Positions 8,967-17,876 are shown, counted from the first letter of the stretch. The stretch: 64,000 nt of DNA from Candidatus Barnesiella excrementavium (GCA_019115485.1 DXDM01000016.1:1-64000), one strand, 5' to 3'. Translations and numbers: made by a program. Notes: generated by a model from the letters alone, not told the origin.

Positions 8967-9752
8967 ATGAGCTACATGGTCAGACCCAAGAAGTCGCTGG
9001 GGCAACATTTCCTCACCGACCTGCACATCGCCGAAGCGATTGCCGGCACGCTCGATGCCTACCGGGGCATACCCGTGCTCGAAGTGGGCCCCGGCATGGG
9101 GGTACTTACCCGCTATCTGCTCGACAAGGGGCACGACCTCACGGTGGTCGAACTCGACCCCGAATCGGTCGAATACCTGCAAGAACATTTCCCCGCGCTG
9201 GAAGGGCGCATCTTGGAAAAAGATTTCCTCAAACTCGACCTCGCGCAACTCTACGACGGCGAGTTCTGCGTCATCGGCAACTACCCCTACAACATTTCGA
9301 GCCAAATATTCTTCAAGATACTCGACTACAAGAACCGTATACCCTGTTGCAGCGGCATGATTCAAAAAGAGGTGGCCGAACGCATGGCCGCCCCTCCGGG
9401 AGGCAAGACCTACGGGATATTGAGCGTACTGATGCAAGCCTGGTACGATATAGAATATCTCTTCACCGTTCCCGAGCACGTGTTCAACCCGCCGCCGAAA
9501 GTCAAGTCGGCCGTCATCAGAATGACCCGCAACCAGGTCCGACAACTGGGCTGCAACGAGCAACTGTTCAAACAGATTGTCAAGACAGCCTTCAACCAGC
9601 GGCGAAAGACCATGCGCAACTCGCTGCGAAGCCTGGTCGGGAAAGAGTGCGAGGTACTGGCCGACCCCATCTTCGACGAACGTCCCGAACGACTGTCGGT
9701 CGAGCGGTTCATCGCCCTCACCAACCTGTTAGAGAGTTACATCACCCCATAA
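8967..9752 (+). CDS. ksgA: Ribosomal RNA small subunit methyltransferase A (16S rRNA adenine dimethylase)
   Basis: A 261-aa SAM-dependent enzyme that dimethylates the two adjacent adenines in the 3' hairpin of 16S rRNA. It shows the start signature KKSLGQHFLTD, the SAM-binding VLEVGPGMGVLT loop, and the target-adenine motif NYPYNISS (N-x-P-Y). The C-terminal helical domain carries FNQRRKTMRNSL. The frame opens earlier (8889), but those residues are not family-like; 8967 or 8976 (MVRPKK) are the realistic starts. Confidence 0.95.
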   Translation: MSYMVRPKKSLGQHFLTDLHIAEAIAGTLDAYRGIPVLEVGPGMGVLTRYLLDKGHDLTVVELDPESVEYLQEHFPALEGRILEKDFLKLDLAQLYDGEFCVIGNYPYNISSQIFFKILDYKNRIPCCSGMIQKEVAERMAAPPGGKTYGILSVLMQAWYDIEYLFTVPEHVFNPPPKVKSAVIRMTRNQVRQLGCNEQLFKQIVKTAFNQRRKTMRNSLRSLVGKECEVLADPIFDERPERLSVERFIALTNLLESYITP

Positions 9753-9818
9753 TCAACCTGCCGGAATACCGTCTGCTGCTCCACCCTGTTCCGGCTCCAA
9801 ACCCAAGGAGGCAGAAAC

Positions 9819-11168
9819 ATGGAAAAGTTTACGCCTGAATACATACAGAACGTTCAGCAAATCATCAAGAACGACGAGAAAGACAAGGCCCGCGAACTGC
9901 TCAAAGACTTGCACCCCGCCGACATTGCCGAGCTCTACCAGCAACTCAACCTCGACGAAGCCGAATACATCTACATGCTGCTCGACGGCGAAAAGGCCGC
10001 CGACGTCCTGCTCGAACTCGACGAGGACGACCGCAAGAAGATGCTGAAACAGCTGCCCAGCGAAGTCATCGCCAAACAGTTTATCGACTACATGGACTCC
10101 GACGACGCCGTAGACCTGATCCGCGAAATGGACGAGGACGCTCAGGAAGAGATTCTCTCGCACATCGACGACGTGGAACAGGCGGGTGACATTGTCGACC
10201 TGTTGAAATACGACGAGGACACCGCCGGCGGTCTCATGGGTACCGAGATGGTGGTGGTGAACGAGAATTGGAGCATGCCCGAGTGCGTGAAACAGATGCG
10301 TATCCAGGCCGAAGAGCTGGGCGAACTCTACTACGTCTACGTAGTCGACGACGACGACCGCCTCAAAGGCGTCTTCCCCCTCAAAAAGATGATTACCAAC
10401 CCCTCGGCCTCCAAAATCAAACACGTCATGCGCAAGGACCCCGTATCGGTCAAGACCGATACCCCCATCGAAGAGGTGGCCGTCACCTTCGAGAAATACG
10501 ACCTGGTGGCCGTGCCGGTCATCGACAGCATCGGCCGGCTGGTGGGGCAGATTACCGTCGACGACGTGATGGACGAGGTGCGCGAACAGTCGGAACGTGA
10601 GTACCAGTTGGCATCGGGTCTGTCGCAAGACGTCGAGTCGAACGACACCGTCTTCACTCAGACGGCCGCCCGCCTGCCGTGGCTGCTCATCGGCATGTTC
10701 GGCGGACTGGCCAACTCGGTCATTCTCGGCAACTTCGAGGCCAATATCGCCCGCAACCCCGCCACCGCCCTCTTCATTCCCCTCATCGGCGGTACCGGCG
10801 GAAACGTGGGCATACAGTCATCGGCCATCGTCGTGCAAGGCCTGGCCAACGGCAAGCTCGACCTGAAAACCGCCGGCAAACAACTCTTCAAGGAGTTGGG
10901 TGTAGCCCTCATCAACGCCTGCATGATTTCGCTGCTCGTCTTCATCTACAACTGGTTCTTCCTCGACAACATGGCCACCACCGTGTCGGTATCGCTCTCG
11001 CTCTTTGCCGTCGTGATATTCGCCTCGGTATTCGGCACCCTTGTCCCCCTCACCCTCGAACGGTTCAAGATTGACCCCGCCATCGCCACAGGCCCCTTTA
11101 TCACCATTACCAACGACATCATCGGCATGCTCATTTACATGAGCATCAGCTATATGCTCGCCCCTTAA
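9819..11168 (+). CDS. mgtE: Magnesium transporter MgtE
   Basis: A 449-aa inner-membrane Mg2+ channel/transporter. The acidic N-domain (about 1-125) has the typical repeated helices (LKDLHPADIAEL, LDEDDRKKMLKQLP). Two CBS domains (about 130-250) follow, including DEDTAGGLMGTEMV, and the transmembrane part (about 285-449) contains the pore motifs PATALFIPLIGGTGGNVG and the C-terminal ITNDIIGMLIY. The start has a strong AAGGAGG ribosome site 7 bases upstream, unusual for this phylum. Regulation of the family is by Mg2+ binding to the cytoplasmic domains. Confidence 0.96.
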   Translation: MEKFTPEYIQNVQQIIKNDEKDKARELLKDLHPADIAELYQQLNLDEAEYIYMLLDGEKAADVLLELDEDDRKKMLKQLPSEVIAKQFIDYMDSDDAVDLIREMDEDAQEEILSHIDDVEQAGDIVDLLKYDEDTAGGLMGTEMVVVNENWSMPECVKQMRIQAEELGELYYVYVVDDDDRLKGVFPLKKMITNPSASKIKHVMRKDPVSVKTDTPIEEVAVTFEKYDLVAVPVIDSIGRLVGQITVDDVMDEVREQSEREYQLASGLSQDVESNDTVFTQTAARLPWLLIGMFGGLANSVILGNFEANIARNPATALFIPLIGGTGGNVGIQSSAIVVQGLANGKLDLKTAGKQLFKELGVALINACMISLLVFIYNWFFLDNMATTVSVSLSLFAVVIFASVFGTLVPLTLERFKIDPAIATGPFITITNDIIGMLIYMSISYMLAP

Positions 11169-11199
11169 ACGGCTCAAAACGAAAAAATTTAAACCGTTT
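11167..11199 (+). terminator. Possible weak terminator after mgtE
   Basis: AAACGG (11167-11172) pairs with CCGTTT (11194-11199), giving a 6-bp stem with a long AT-rich loop, followed by TGTGCTTTT. It is weaker than the other terminators in the window and may not be functional. Confidence 0.35.
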
Positions 11200-11283
11200 T
11201 GTGCTTTTCAATCGTTATTATCTTTATTTTTGTCAACGCGATTGAGAAATTGAGACTTAGATTTAACCGACATAAACTCAAAA

Positions 11284-12108
11284 ATGAAAAGAAGCATACT
11301 GGATATCTCGGACTTACAAGACATCATTCCCCAGCTGAACAACGAGTGGGGAGCCAAGCTGCTCAAACAGCTGATCAAAATATGTAGAGTCGACGATATC
11401 AATGCACTGTACGGACGACACTGCGACCTGCGAGGGGTCGATTTCGTCAACGCCATTATCGACGATTTGGACATCACCTGCCAAATCGACAACGAAGAAG
11501 CGCTCGACCATCTGCCCGAAGGCTCGTTCGTCACCGTCTCCAACCACCCGTTCGGAGCCCTCGACGGCGTCATCATCATCAAGCAGATTGCCTCGCGCCG
11601 TCCCGACTACAAGGTGATGGTCAACTGGATACTCGGCTACATCAAAGCCATGTCCGATAACTTCATTGAAGTAGACCCCTACTCCAATCCCGACCACCGC
11701 ATCGTCTCGCTCAACGGCATACGCGAAGCCCTCATGCAAGCCAAAAACGGCCACCCCCTCGGCTTCTTCCCCGCCGGAGCCGTGTCGCGACTCAAATGGA
11801 ATCTCAAAATCGAGGACCGGGAATGGCAGCCTAACATCATACGTCTTATCCAGCAGATTAAAAAACCGGTACTGCCCGTCTTTTTCCACGGGCACAACTC
11901 TCTGCTATACAATCTTCTGGGACTAATCAGCTGGCAACTGCGCGCCATGCGTCTCCCCGCCGAGGTCTTCAAGAAAGAACACAAGACCATACACCTGACG
12001 GTGGGCAACCTCATCTCGCCCGAAACCCTGGCCCAATACCGCACCACCGAAGAGTTGGGAGCCTTCCTGCGGCAAGAGACCGATAAGTTGAGAAAGATTA
12101 AAAAGTAA
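11284..12108 (+). CDS. PlsC-like lysophospholipid/O-acyltransferase family protein
   Basis: A 274-aa protein of the glycerolipid acyltransferase fold. The catalytic block reads FVTVSNHPFGALDG (about residues 81-94), where the His and Asp are separated by five residues instead of the usual four (HX4D). Later blocks GFFPAGAVSR (Glu-Gly substitute region) and KKPVLPVFFHG fit the family. Enzymes of this sub-type in Bacteroidales include acyltransferases for amino-acid (glycine/serine) lipids as well as lysophospholipid enzymes; which applies is not decided here, and no GlsB-type N-acyltransferase gene is adjacent. It stands alone between mgtE and the sigma-54 activator gene. Confidence 0.75.
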   Translation: MKRSILDISDLQDIIPQLNNEWGAKLLKQLIKICRVDDINALYGRHCDLRGVDFVNAIIDDLDITCQIDNEEALDHLPEGSFVTVSNHPFGALDGVIIIKQIASRRPDYKVMVNWILGYIKAMSDNFIEVDPYSNPDHRIVSLNGIREALMQAKNGHPLGFFPAGAVSRLKWNLKIEDREWQPNIIRLIQQIKKPVLPVFFHGHNSLLYNLLGLISWQLRAMRLPAEVFKKEHKTIHLTVGNLISPETLAQYRTTEELGAFLRQETDKLRKIKK

Positions 12109-12211
12109 CATTAAATCCACATAAAGACACCACTTCCCTCCTATTTTCGCTATCTTTGGATAAAACAGGAGGAGGGTCGGTATAATCAAATGTGAAAACT
12201 TTGCTTTCCGT

Positions 12212-12242
12212 TTGCCTTTGCGCTCTCCTTTCCGTATCTTTG
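12212..12242 (+). promoter_or_regulatory. Promoter of the sigma-54 activator / lptE / secG cluster
   Basis: TTG (12212-12214), a 20-bp spacer and TATCTTTG (12235-12242) form a full housekeeping promoter. Transcription would begin near 12249, which makes the ATG at 12251 leaderless and favours the ATG at 12266. A second perfect -7 box (TATCTTTG, 12151-12158) lies upstream without a spaced TTG. Confidence 0.75.
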
Positions 12243-12265
12243 TAGACCTAATGATTTCAAGAGAT

Positions 12266-13525
12266 ATGATTCCCGCAGAAGTACAGCAAACCAAACAACG
12301 ATTCGGCATCATAGGGAATGCCCCGGGTTTGATACGCGCCATCACTCGTGCCCTGCAAATCGCACCTATCGACCTGGCCGTGCTCATCACCGGAGAGAGC
12401 GGTGCCGGAAAAGAGTTTTTCCCGCAGATTATCCATGCCAACAGCTCTCGCAAACACGGGAAATACATTGCCGTCAACTGCGGTGCCATTCCCGAGGGAA
12501 CCATCGACTCCGAACTGTTCGGTCACGAGAAGGGAGCCTTCACGGGCGCCTTGTCGGCCCGCAAGGGTTATTTCGAGGAGGCCGACGGCGGTACCATCTT
12601 TCTCGACGAGGTGGGCGAACTGCCGCTCACCACACAGGCCCGGTTGCTGCGCGTGCTCGAAAGCGGCGAATTTCTCAAAGTAGGTTCGTCGACCGTGCTG
12701 AAAACCAACGTGCGAATCGTGGCGGCTACCAATCTCGACATGGTCAAGGCGGTGTCGGAAGGGAAATTCCGCGAAGACCTCTACTACCGGCTCAGCACCA
12801 TACACATCGAGATACCGCCCCTGCGCGAACGGGCCGACGACATTCTCCTGCTCTTCCGCAAGTTCTCGACCGACTTTGCCGAGCGCTACCGCATGCCGGT
12901 CATTCAACTCACCGACGACGCCCGCACCGTGCTGCTCAACTACCGCTGGCCGGGAAACGTGCGCCAACTGAAAAACATCACCGAGCAACTCTCCATCTTC
13001 GAGACCAACCGCGAAGTCGACGGCGCTACCTTGCAGGGCTATCTGCCCCAGTACAACATCGAGAAGTTGCCGGCACGCTCTACCCCCACCGAACAGGACC
13101 GCACCTTCTTCGAAAAGGAGCGCAAGATGCTCTACAAGACACTTTTCGAGATGCAGAAGGAGCTGGCCGACCTGCACGCCAAAGTCGAGGAACTCACCAA
13201 GGGTCAACCGGTACAGACGACAACCATTGCCCCCTCGACCCAATCGGTCACCATCGCCCGCTCCATGGCTCTCACGCCTGTCACGACAGCCGTGCCCGTC
13301 CATATTCCAACCAAAAACAAAACCATCGAAGAGACCGAAGGCGAGGTAATCCCCAACGAGGCCGAATATGTAGAGGAGCAACCTACCACGCTCGAAGATA
13401 CCGAAAAGGAGACCATTCGCAAGGCCTTGATGCGCAACCACGGGAAGCGGAAGAAGACCGCCGAAGAGCTGAAAATCTCGGAGCGCACCCTCTACCGCAA
13501 AATCAAGGAGTATAACTTAGAATAA
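12266..13525 (+). CDS. Sigma-54-dependent transcriptional activator lacking a receiver domain
   Basis: A 419-aa AAA+ enhancer-binding protein. The Walker A motif GESGAGKE (43-50), the sigma-54 contact loop GAFTGA (90-95), Walker B GGTIFLDE (108-115) and the arginine-finger region are intact, so it should be able to activate RpoN-dependent promoters. A variable linker (about 270-360) is followed by a Fis-type helix-turn-helix at the C-terminus (AEELKISERTLYRKI). There is no N-terminal receiver, GAF or PAS domain, so the activity is either constitutive or controlled by a partner protein. Its own promoter is of housekeeping type. It precedes lptE by 25 bases and is likely co-transcribed with it. 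Confidence 0.92.
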   Translation: MIPAEVQQTKQRFGIIGNAPGLIRAITRALQIAPIDLAVLITGESGAGKEFFPQIIHANSSRKHGKYIAVNCGAIPEGTIDSELFGHEKGAFTGALSARKGYFEEADGGTIFLDEVGELPLTTQARLLRVLESGEFLKVGSSTVLKTNVRIVAATNLDMVKAVSEGKFREDLYYRLSTIHIEIPPLRERADDILLLFRKFSTDFAERYRMPVIQLTDDARTVLLNYRWPGNVRQLKNITEQLSIFETNREVDGATLQGYLPQYNIEKLPARSTPTEQDRTFFEKERKMLYKTLFEMQKELADLHAKVEELTKGQPVQTTTIAPSTQSVTIARSMALTPVTTAVPVHIPTKNKTIEETEGEVIPNEAEYVEEQPTTLEDTEKETIRKALMRNHGKRKKTAEELKISERTLYRKIKEYNLE

Positions 13526-13550
13526 GATAGAACAGAGAGTCTTAACGCCT

Positions 13551-14048
13551 ATGAAACGGATTATCGCCATGCTGCTCGTCGTGCTTACGTCATGCAGCAT
13601 CTCCTATAAATTCAACGGAGCCTCAATCAACTACGACACGACCAAAACCATCTCGATTGCCAATTTCCCGATTAAGGCAGCTTTGGTTTATCCGCCGTTG
13701 GAGGAGCTGTTTACCAATTCGTTGAAGAATGCCTACACCCGCCAGACCCGTCTGCAAATCGTCAACAGCAACGGCGACCTGCAACTCGAAGGCGAGATTA
13801 CCAACTACGACCTCACCCCGCAGGCCGTTACCGAAGATGCCTATGCCTCGCAAACACGACTCACCATCACGGTGCGGGTGCGGTTTACCAACACCAAGGA
13901 CCCTCAATTCGACCTGGACCAGAGCTTCTCGGGCTACAAGGACTTCTCGAGCACGCAGATGCTCACCGACGTGCAGGACGAGCTGATTCAGCAAATCACC
14001 GACGAACTGGTGGACCAAATTTTCAATGCAACCGTAGCCAACTGGTAA
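13551..14048 (+). CDS. lptE: LPS assembly lipoprotein LptE (Bacteroidetes type)
   Basis: A 165-aa lipoprotein: signal peptide with lipobox LTSC (lipidated Cys15), then a compact domain starting SISYKFNGASINYDTTKTISI and a segment with LQLEGEITNYDLTP that matches the Bacteroidetes LptE family. LptE plugs the LptD barrel and helps put LPS into the outer leaflet. Its position after the sigma-54 activator and before the TPR-like gene and secG agrees with what I recall of Bacteroides gene order. LptD is not in this window. Confidence 0.88.
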   Translation: MKRIIAMLLVVLTSCSISYKFNGASINYDTTKTISIANFPIKAALVYPPLEELFTNSLKNAYTRQTRLQIVNSNGDLQLEGEITNYDLTPQAVTEDAYASQTRLTITVRVRFTNTKDPQFDLDQSFSGYKDFSSTQMLTDVQDELIQQITDELVDQIFNATVANW

Positions 14049-14052
14049 TGCC

Positions 14053-14790
14053 ATGATTTCACGCGAACAAATACGCCATTTGCTCAACGGTGTGTGCGAC
14101 CAACCCATCACCCGAGCCGACGCCGACCAGATGGCCGCCGACTACCCCTACTTCACCGTACCGCAACTGCTCTATCTCAAATATACCCCCGGCGCCATGC
14201 CCGACGAGCCTCGTATCCAGCGGGCTCTCATTCAGGCCAGCCCCGGCGAGCACCTGGAAACGGTGCTCGGCATCGAGGGCGAATCGTTTGCCGACCTCTA
14301 CCCCAAGGCCCCCCACACCGACACCACCATGCAGGCGATAGACCTCTTCCTGGGGACCTATCAGAAAGGCGGCAAACTGCCTACCGAGGATAGCCTCGAC
14401 AAGCTCATCTCGGGTAGCGTGCTGGCCCAGGCCGACTACATGAGTCTGCTGAAAGATGAACCCGCTGCCGTCGCTCAACCCGACTCGTCCAGGGAAACCC
14501 CTTCCCAACCGTCCATAGAACGCAGACAGGCGCCGACTCCGACACTGGTGCCCACCCGCAAAAGCCCGGCCGAACGCAGCAATACACCGGCGGCACCAGC
14601 CTCAGACACAACTGCCGACGACACCTTTTTCACCGAGAGCCTGGCCAAAATCTACATCAAACAGCGGCGATATGAGAAGGCTTTGCAAATAATTAAAAAA
14701 TTAAGTTTGAAATATCCAGAAAAAAATATTTACTTTGCAGACCAAATCAGATTTTTGGAAAAATTGATTATTAACATAAAAACAGAATAA
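14053..14790 (+). CDS. TPR-like conserved protein of unknown function
   Basis: A 245-aa protein without signal peptide. The N-terminal part (1-130) is helical; the middle (about 135-185) is a proline/threonine/serine-rich linker; the C-terminus (about 195-245) resembles a single tetratricopeptide unit (SLAKIYIKQRRYEKALQIIK). It starts five bases after lptE and ends six bases before secG, so it belongs to the same operon. No enzyme motif is seen; a scaffold role in envelope export is only a guess from context. Confidence 0.75.
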   Translation: MISREQIRHLLNGVCDQPITRADADQMAADYPYFTVPQLLYLKYTPGAMPDEPRIQRALIQASPGEHLETVLGIEGESFADLYPKAPHTDTTMQAIDLFLGTYQKGGKLPTEDSLDKLISGSVLAQADYMSLLKDEPAAVAQPDSSRETPSQPSIERRQAPTPTLVPTRKSPAERSNTPAAPASDTTADDTFFTESLAKIYIKQRRYEKALQIIKKLSLKYPEKNIYFADQIRFLEKLIINIKTE

Positions 14791-14796
14791 CAGAAA

Positions 14797-15177
14797 ATGT
14801 CAGTAGTATTAACCGTTTTTATCATCTTGGCTTCGTTGCTGATGATAGGCATCGTATTGGTACAGAAATCAAAAGGAGGAGGACTCGCTTCCAATTTCGC
14901 ATCATCTAACCAGATTATGGGCGTTCGCAAGACCACCGATTTCGTAGAGAAAGCCACGTGGACTCTGGCTGTCGTAATCATGGTTTTAAGCATAGCTACC
15001 GTATTTGTTTCGCACAGCGGTCAGGCTACGTCGGATTCGGAAATCAAAGACGTAGTAAACACCGAGGCTCCTGCCGCCCTCCCCGGATTTGAGACTCCGG
15101 CTACCGGCAACCAGGTAGCTCCCGCCCAACAGGCACCGGCTCAGCAAGCTCCTGCCCAAGAGACTCCGGCTCAATAA
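14797..15177 (+). CDS. secG: Preprotein translocase subunit SecG
   Basis: A 126-aa inner-membrane protein of the SecYEG channel. Two transmembrane helices (about 4-22 and 53-70) surround the conserved cytoplasmic loop VLVQKSKGGGLASNF. The C-terminal 55 residues are a periplasmic extension rich in Ala, Pro and Gln that ends in repeats of the type QAPAQ. Such extensions are common in Bacteroidetes SecG but the exact repeat count tends to vary. Confidence 0.93.
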   Translation: MSVVLTVFIILASLLMIGIVLVQKSKGGGLASNFASSNQIMGVRKTTDFVEKATWTLAVVIMVLSIATVFVSHSGQATSDSEIKDVVNTEAPAALPGFETPATGNQVAPAQQAPAQQAPAQETPAQ

Positions 15178-15205
15178 TCTTGCGATTTTAACCTAACGAT
15201 ATATG

Positions 15206-15238
15206 ATACCCGAACCTACTATGTGTATGTTCGGGTAT
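15206..15238 (+). terminator. Terminator after secG
   Basis: A perfect 10-bp stem, ATACCCGAAC (15206-15215) with GTTCGGGTAT (15229-15238), has a 13-base loop and is followed by TTTTG. The end of the stem also forms a TATTTTTG box (15236-15243) that could serve as a -7 element for the next gene. Confidence 0.8.
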
Positions 15239-15270
15239 TTTTGTTTCAACCATATCCCTTTATCTGCACT

Positions 15271-16149
15271 ATGAGCGACACAAGAAAGTTTTGGAATCTG
15301 TTCAGACGCCACCACGACAATGAACAGTCGGCAGCGGGGAGTGACAGGGGAAACGCCCTGCGAACCCAACTCGAACAACTGGCTCGCAACGGCATTGCCT
15401 TCGACATCGACAAAAAGGAGGTATCGCCCCGGCAATCGAAATTCGGAGGCCGTCCCGCCCTTCCCGCCTCGTGGGAGTGGCCCCGATACTCCGACGAATA
15501 TGGCGAAGAACACGACCTGGCCTTCCTCCTGCAAATCAACTGCGAGGAGCTGGCCCCCTACGATACCGACCATCTGCTCCCTCACGAAGGCATGTTCTAC
15601 CTCTTTTACGACCTCGTGAACCAGCCCTGGCTCAACGGGCCGGGAGCCCGACTGCTCTACACTCCAACCCCGGCTGCCGAGTTGGTCCCGGCCGAATACC
15701 CCGACCGGCTACCCGACTCCCAACGTCTGCACGAAATGGGACTCAAATTCTCCAATTCCCCGGCCGTACCCGACTGGGACGACTACAACAGTCTGCTCGG
15801 TGGCGACGACAATGCCAACCTCTATACCGACTGGGACATCATCGAAAAACGGGTGGAGAGTTGGGGATACCCACCCGTCGAGTCGGCCGGCCGACTGCTG
15901 GGTTATGCCCGATTGATTCAAAACGGTATTGCCGAACTCTGCGAATCGAGAGAGCGGGGCGACAAGCCGGAGAGTTACAGCCCCGAATCGGCCCGCGAAT
16001 GGATATTGCTGTTGCAACTCGACAGTGTCGACGAGCCCGAGGTCGAGGTCTCCTTCGGCGACTGCGGCAGCCTCTATTTCTACATCAGGCAGAGCGACCT
16101 GAAACGCCTCGACTTCTCCCACATACAGTTCGAGATGCAATGCTATTGA
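15271..16149 (+). CDS. DUF1963 (YwqG-like) domain protein
   Basis: A 292-aa cytoplasmic protein of the YwqG/DUF1963 family. Diagnostic parts are KFGGRPALPASWEWPR (about 60-75), LAFLLQINCEEL, and the YLFYDL strand, with the C-terminal SFGDCGSLYFYIRQSDL. The biochemical role of this family is unknown. The frame opens at 15223, but the residues before MSDTRKFW overlap the secG terminator region, so the ATG at 15271 is preferred. It stands as a single gene convergent with recA. Confidence 0.85.
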   Translation: MSDTRKFWNLFRRHHDNEQSAAGSDRGNALRTQLEQLARNGIAFDIDKKEVSPRQSKFGGRPALPASWEWPRYSDEYGEEHDLAFLLQINCEELAPYDTDHLLPHEGMFYLFYDLVNQPWLNGPGARLLYTPTPAAELVPAEYPDRLPDSQRLHEMGLKFSNSPAVPDWDDYNSLLGGDDNANLYTDWDIIEKRVESWGYPPVESAGRLLGYARLIQNGIAELCESRERGDKPESYSPESAREWILLLQLDSVDEPEVEVSFGDCGSLYFYIRQSDLKRLDFSHIQFEMQCY

Positions 16150-16221
16150 TATACGACAGATGCGGGTCGGGAAACCATATCCCCACCCGCGTCTGCTTTT
16201 CTGCTCTTCTATATTTCTCTA

Positions 16222-17265
16222 TTATTTAGCCGGCTTCAAGGCCTCCATGATGGCGGCTTCGAGCTCGTCGGCCAACTCGGGATTATCTTCCACGCACTTC
16301 TTGGCGGCATCGCGGCCCTGTCCCAACTTGGTATCGCCATAGCTGAACCACGAACCGCTCTTCTTGATGATACCCTTGTCGACACCCAGGTCGATTATCT
16401 CGCCCGAACGCGAGATACCTTCGCCAAACATGATGTCGAACTCGGCCTTGCGGAAGGGAGGAGCCACCTTGTTTTTCACCACCTTCACGCGGGTCTGGTT
16501 ACCAATCACCTCGTCGCCGTCTTTGAGCTGGCTGATGCGGCGAATGTCGAGGCGCACCGAAGCGTAGAACTTCAAGGCGTTACCGCCGGTCGTCGTCTCG
16601 GGATTTCCAAACATCACCCCAATCTTGTCGCGCAACTGGTTGATGAAGATACAGGTGGTGTTGGTCTTGCTGATGGTTGCCGTGAGCTTGCGCAGAGCCT
16701 GTGACATGAGCCGGGCCTGCAAACCCATCTTCGAGTCGCCCATGTCGCCTTCGAGTTCGGCCTTCGGGGTCAGAGCCGCTACCGAGTCGATAACCACGAT
16801 GTCGACAGCCGACGAACGAATCAACTGGTCGGCAATTTCGAGCGCCTGCTCCCCACTGTCGGGTTGCGAAATCCACAGATTCTCCACATCGACCCCCAGT
16901 TTCTCGGCATAGAAGCGGTCGAAGGCATGCTCGGCGTCGATGATGGCGGCGATACCACCCGCCTTCTGGGCCTCGGCAATGGCGTGAATAGCCAGCGTGG
17001 TCTTACCCGACGATTCGGGACCGTAAATCTCGATAACACGTCCGCGGGGATAACCGCCCACGCCCAACGCCGCATTCAACGCGATAGAGCCGGTGGGAAT
17101 CACAGCCACCTCCTCGACCGAGTCGTCGCCCAGTTTCATGATGGCGCCACGGCCGTAGCTCTTCTCGATTTTATCCATGGCCGCCTGCAAGGCTTTCAGC
17201 TTCTCCGACGGCACCGGCACCCGCTTTCCGGCACCGGCATTAGTTTGCGTTTGTTGTTCTTCCAT
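16222..17265 (-). CDS. recA: Recombinase RecA
   Basis: A 347-aa DNA strand-exchange ATPase for recombination and the SOS response. It shows the Walker A motif GPESSGKT, the L1 and L2 DNA-binding loops (with [19 protein letters not shown] and [20 protein letters not shown]) and the C-terminal [18 protein letters not shown] segment. It lies 19 bases downstream of bcp on the same strand, so it is probably read from the bcp promoters. I found no evident LexA box in front of the operon. Confidence 0.98.
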   Translation of the reverse strand: MEEQQTQTNAGAGKRVPVPSEKLKALQAAMDKIEKSYGRGAIMKLGDDSVEEVAVIPTGSIALNAALGVGGYPRGRVIEIYGPESSGKTTLAIHAIAEAQKAGGIAAIIDAEHAFDRFYAEKLGVDVENLWISQPDSGEQALEIADQLIRSSAVDIVVIDSVAALTPKAELEGDMGDSKMGLQARLMSQALRKLTATISKTNTTCIFINQLRDKIGVMFGNPETTTGGNALKFYASVRLDIRRISQLKDGDEVIGNQTRVKVVKNKVAPPFRKAEFDIMFGEGISRSGEIIDLGVDKGIIKKSGSWFSYGDTKLGQGRDAAKKCVEDNPELADELEAAIMEALKPAK

Positions 17266-17284
17266 AATCGTTCCTATTTTTCAT

Positions 17285-17749
17285 TTACTTTTTCAAAATC
17301 TGTGCGGCGTGGTTCTTGGTATCGACCTTCTCGATCACGTCGGCAATCACACCGTTCTCGTCGATGATAAAGGTGGTGCGCACGGTCCCCATGTAGGTGC
17401 GGCCCGCCATCTTCTTCTCGCGCCATACCCCGAAAGCCTCGTTCAGCGTCAGCGCCGTGTCGGCAATCAGCGGGAAGGGCAAAGCCTGCTTCTCGATAAA
17501 CTTCACGTGCGAAGCCTCGCTGTCCTTGCTCACCCCCACCACGGCATACCCGGCAGCCTGCAAGTCGGCATAGTTGTCGCGCAGGTTGCAAGCCTCAGCC
17601 GTACAGCCGGGAGTATTGTCCTTGGGATAGAAATAAAGTACCACTTTGCGACCCGCAAAGTCGCTCAAACGTATCTCTTTGCCCGATTGGTCCACGCCCA
17701 ATATCTCGGGAGCTTTGTCTCCTGGTTTCAGTGCCATAATCTTATCCAT
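17285..17749 (-). CDS. bcp: Thiol peroxidase Bcp (peroxiredoxin Q type)
   Basis: A 154-aa cytoplasmic peroxiredoxin that reduces hydroperoxides. The motif YPKDNTPGCTAEACNLRD holds the peroxidatic Cys49 and, five residues on, the resolving Cys54 of the atypical two-Cys Bcp class. Two start codons are possible: 17749 (MDKIMALK) and 17737 (MALKPGDKAPE). The second fits the usual family N-terminus and leaves room for a leader after the near promoter. It is operonic with recA. Confidence 0.93.
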   Translation of the reverse strand: MDKIMALKPGDKAPEILGVDQSGKEIRLSDFAGRKVVLYFYPKDNTPGCTAEACNLRDNYADLQAAGYAVVGVSKDSEASHVKFIEKQALPFPLIADTALTLNEAFGVWREKKMAGRTYMGTVRTTFIIDENGVIADVIEKVDTKNHAAQILKK

Positions 17750-17762
17750 TTAATTTGTTATG

Positions 17763-17793
17763 TAAAGATAGTGAAAGGTGAGAGTAGAGACAA
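17763..17793 (-). promoter_or_regulatory. Proximal bcp-recA promoter
   Basis: On the minus strand TTG (17793-17791), a 20-bp spacer and TATCTTTA (17770-17763) match the consensus except the last base of the -7 box. Transcription would begin only a few bases before the ATG at 17749, which favours the ATG at 17737 as translation start. Confidence 0.55.
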
Positions 17794-17845
17794 ACGAAAA
17801 TGCAATTTTCAGGTTTAGTCCTACCGAACCGAATCCTATCTTATT

Positions 17846-17876
17846 CAAAGGTACGAAAAGGGGAGCACAGCGGCAA
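17846..17876 (-). promoter_or_regulatory. Distal bcp-recA promoter
   Basis: On the minus strand TTG (17876-17874), a 20-bp spacer and TACCTTTG (17853-17846) give a full consensus promoter with a leader of about 90 bases before bcp. A third isolated -7 box (TATCTTTG, 17946-17939) lies further up without a TTG. Confidence 0.7.
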
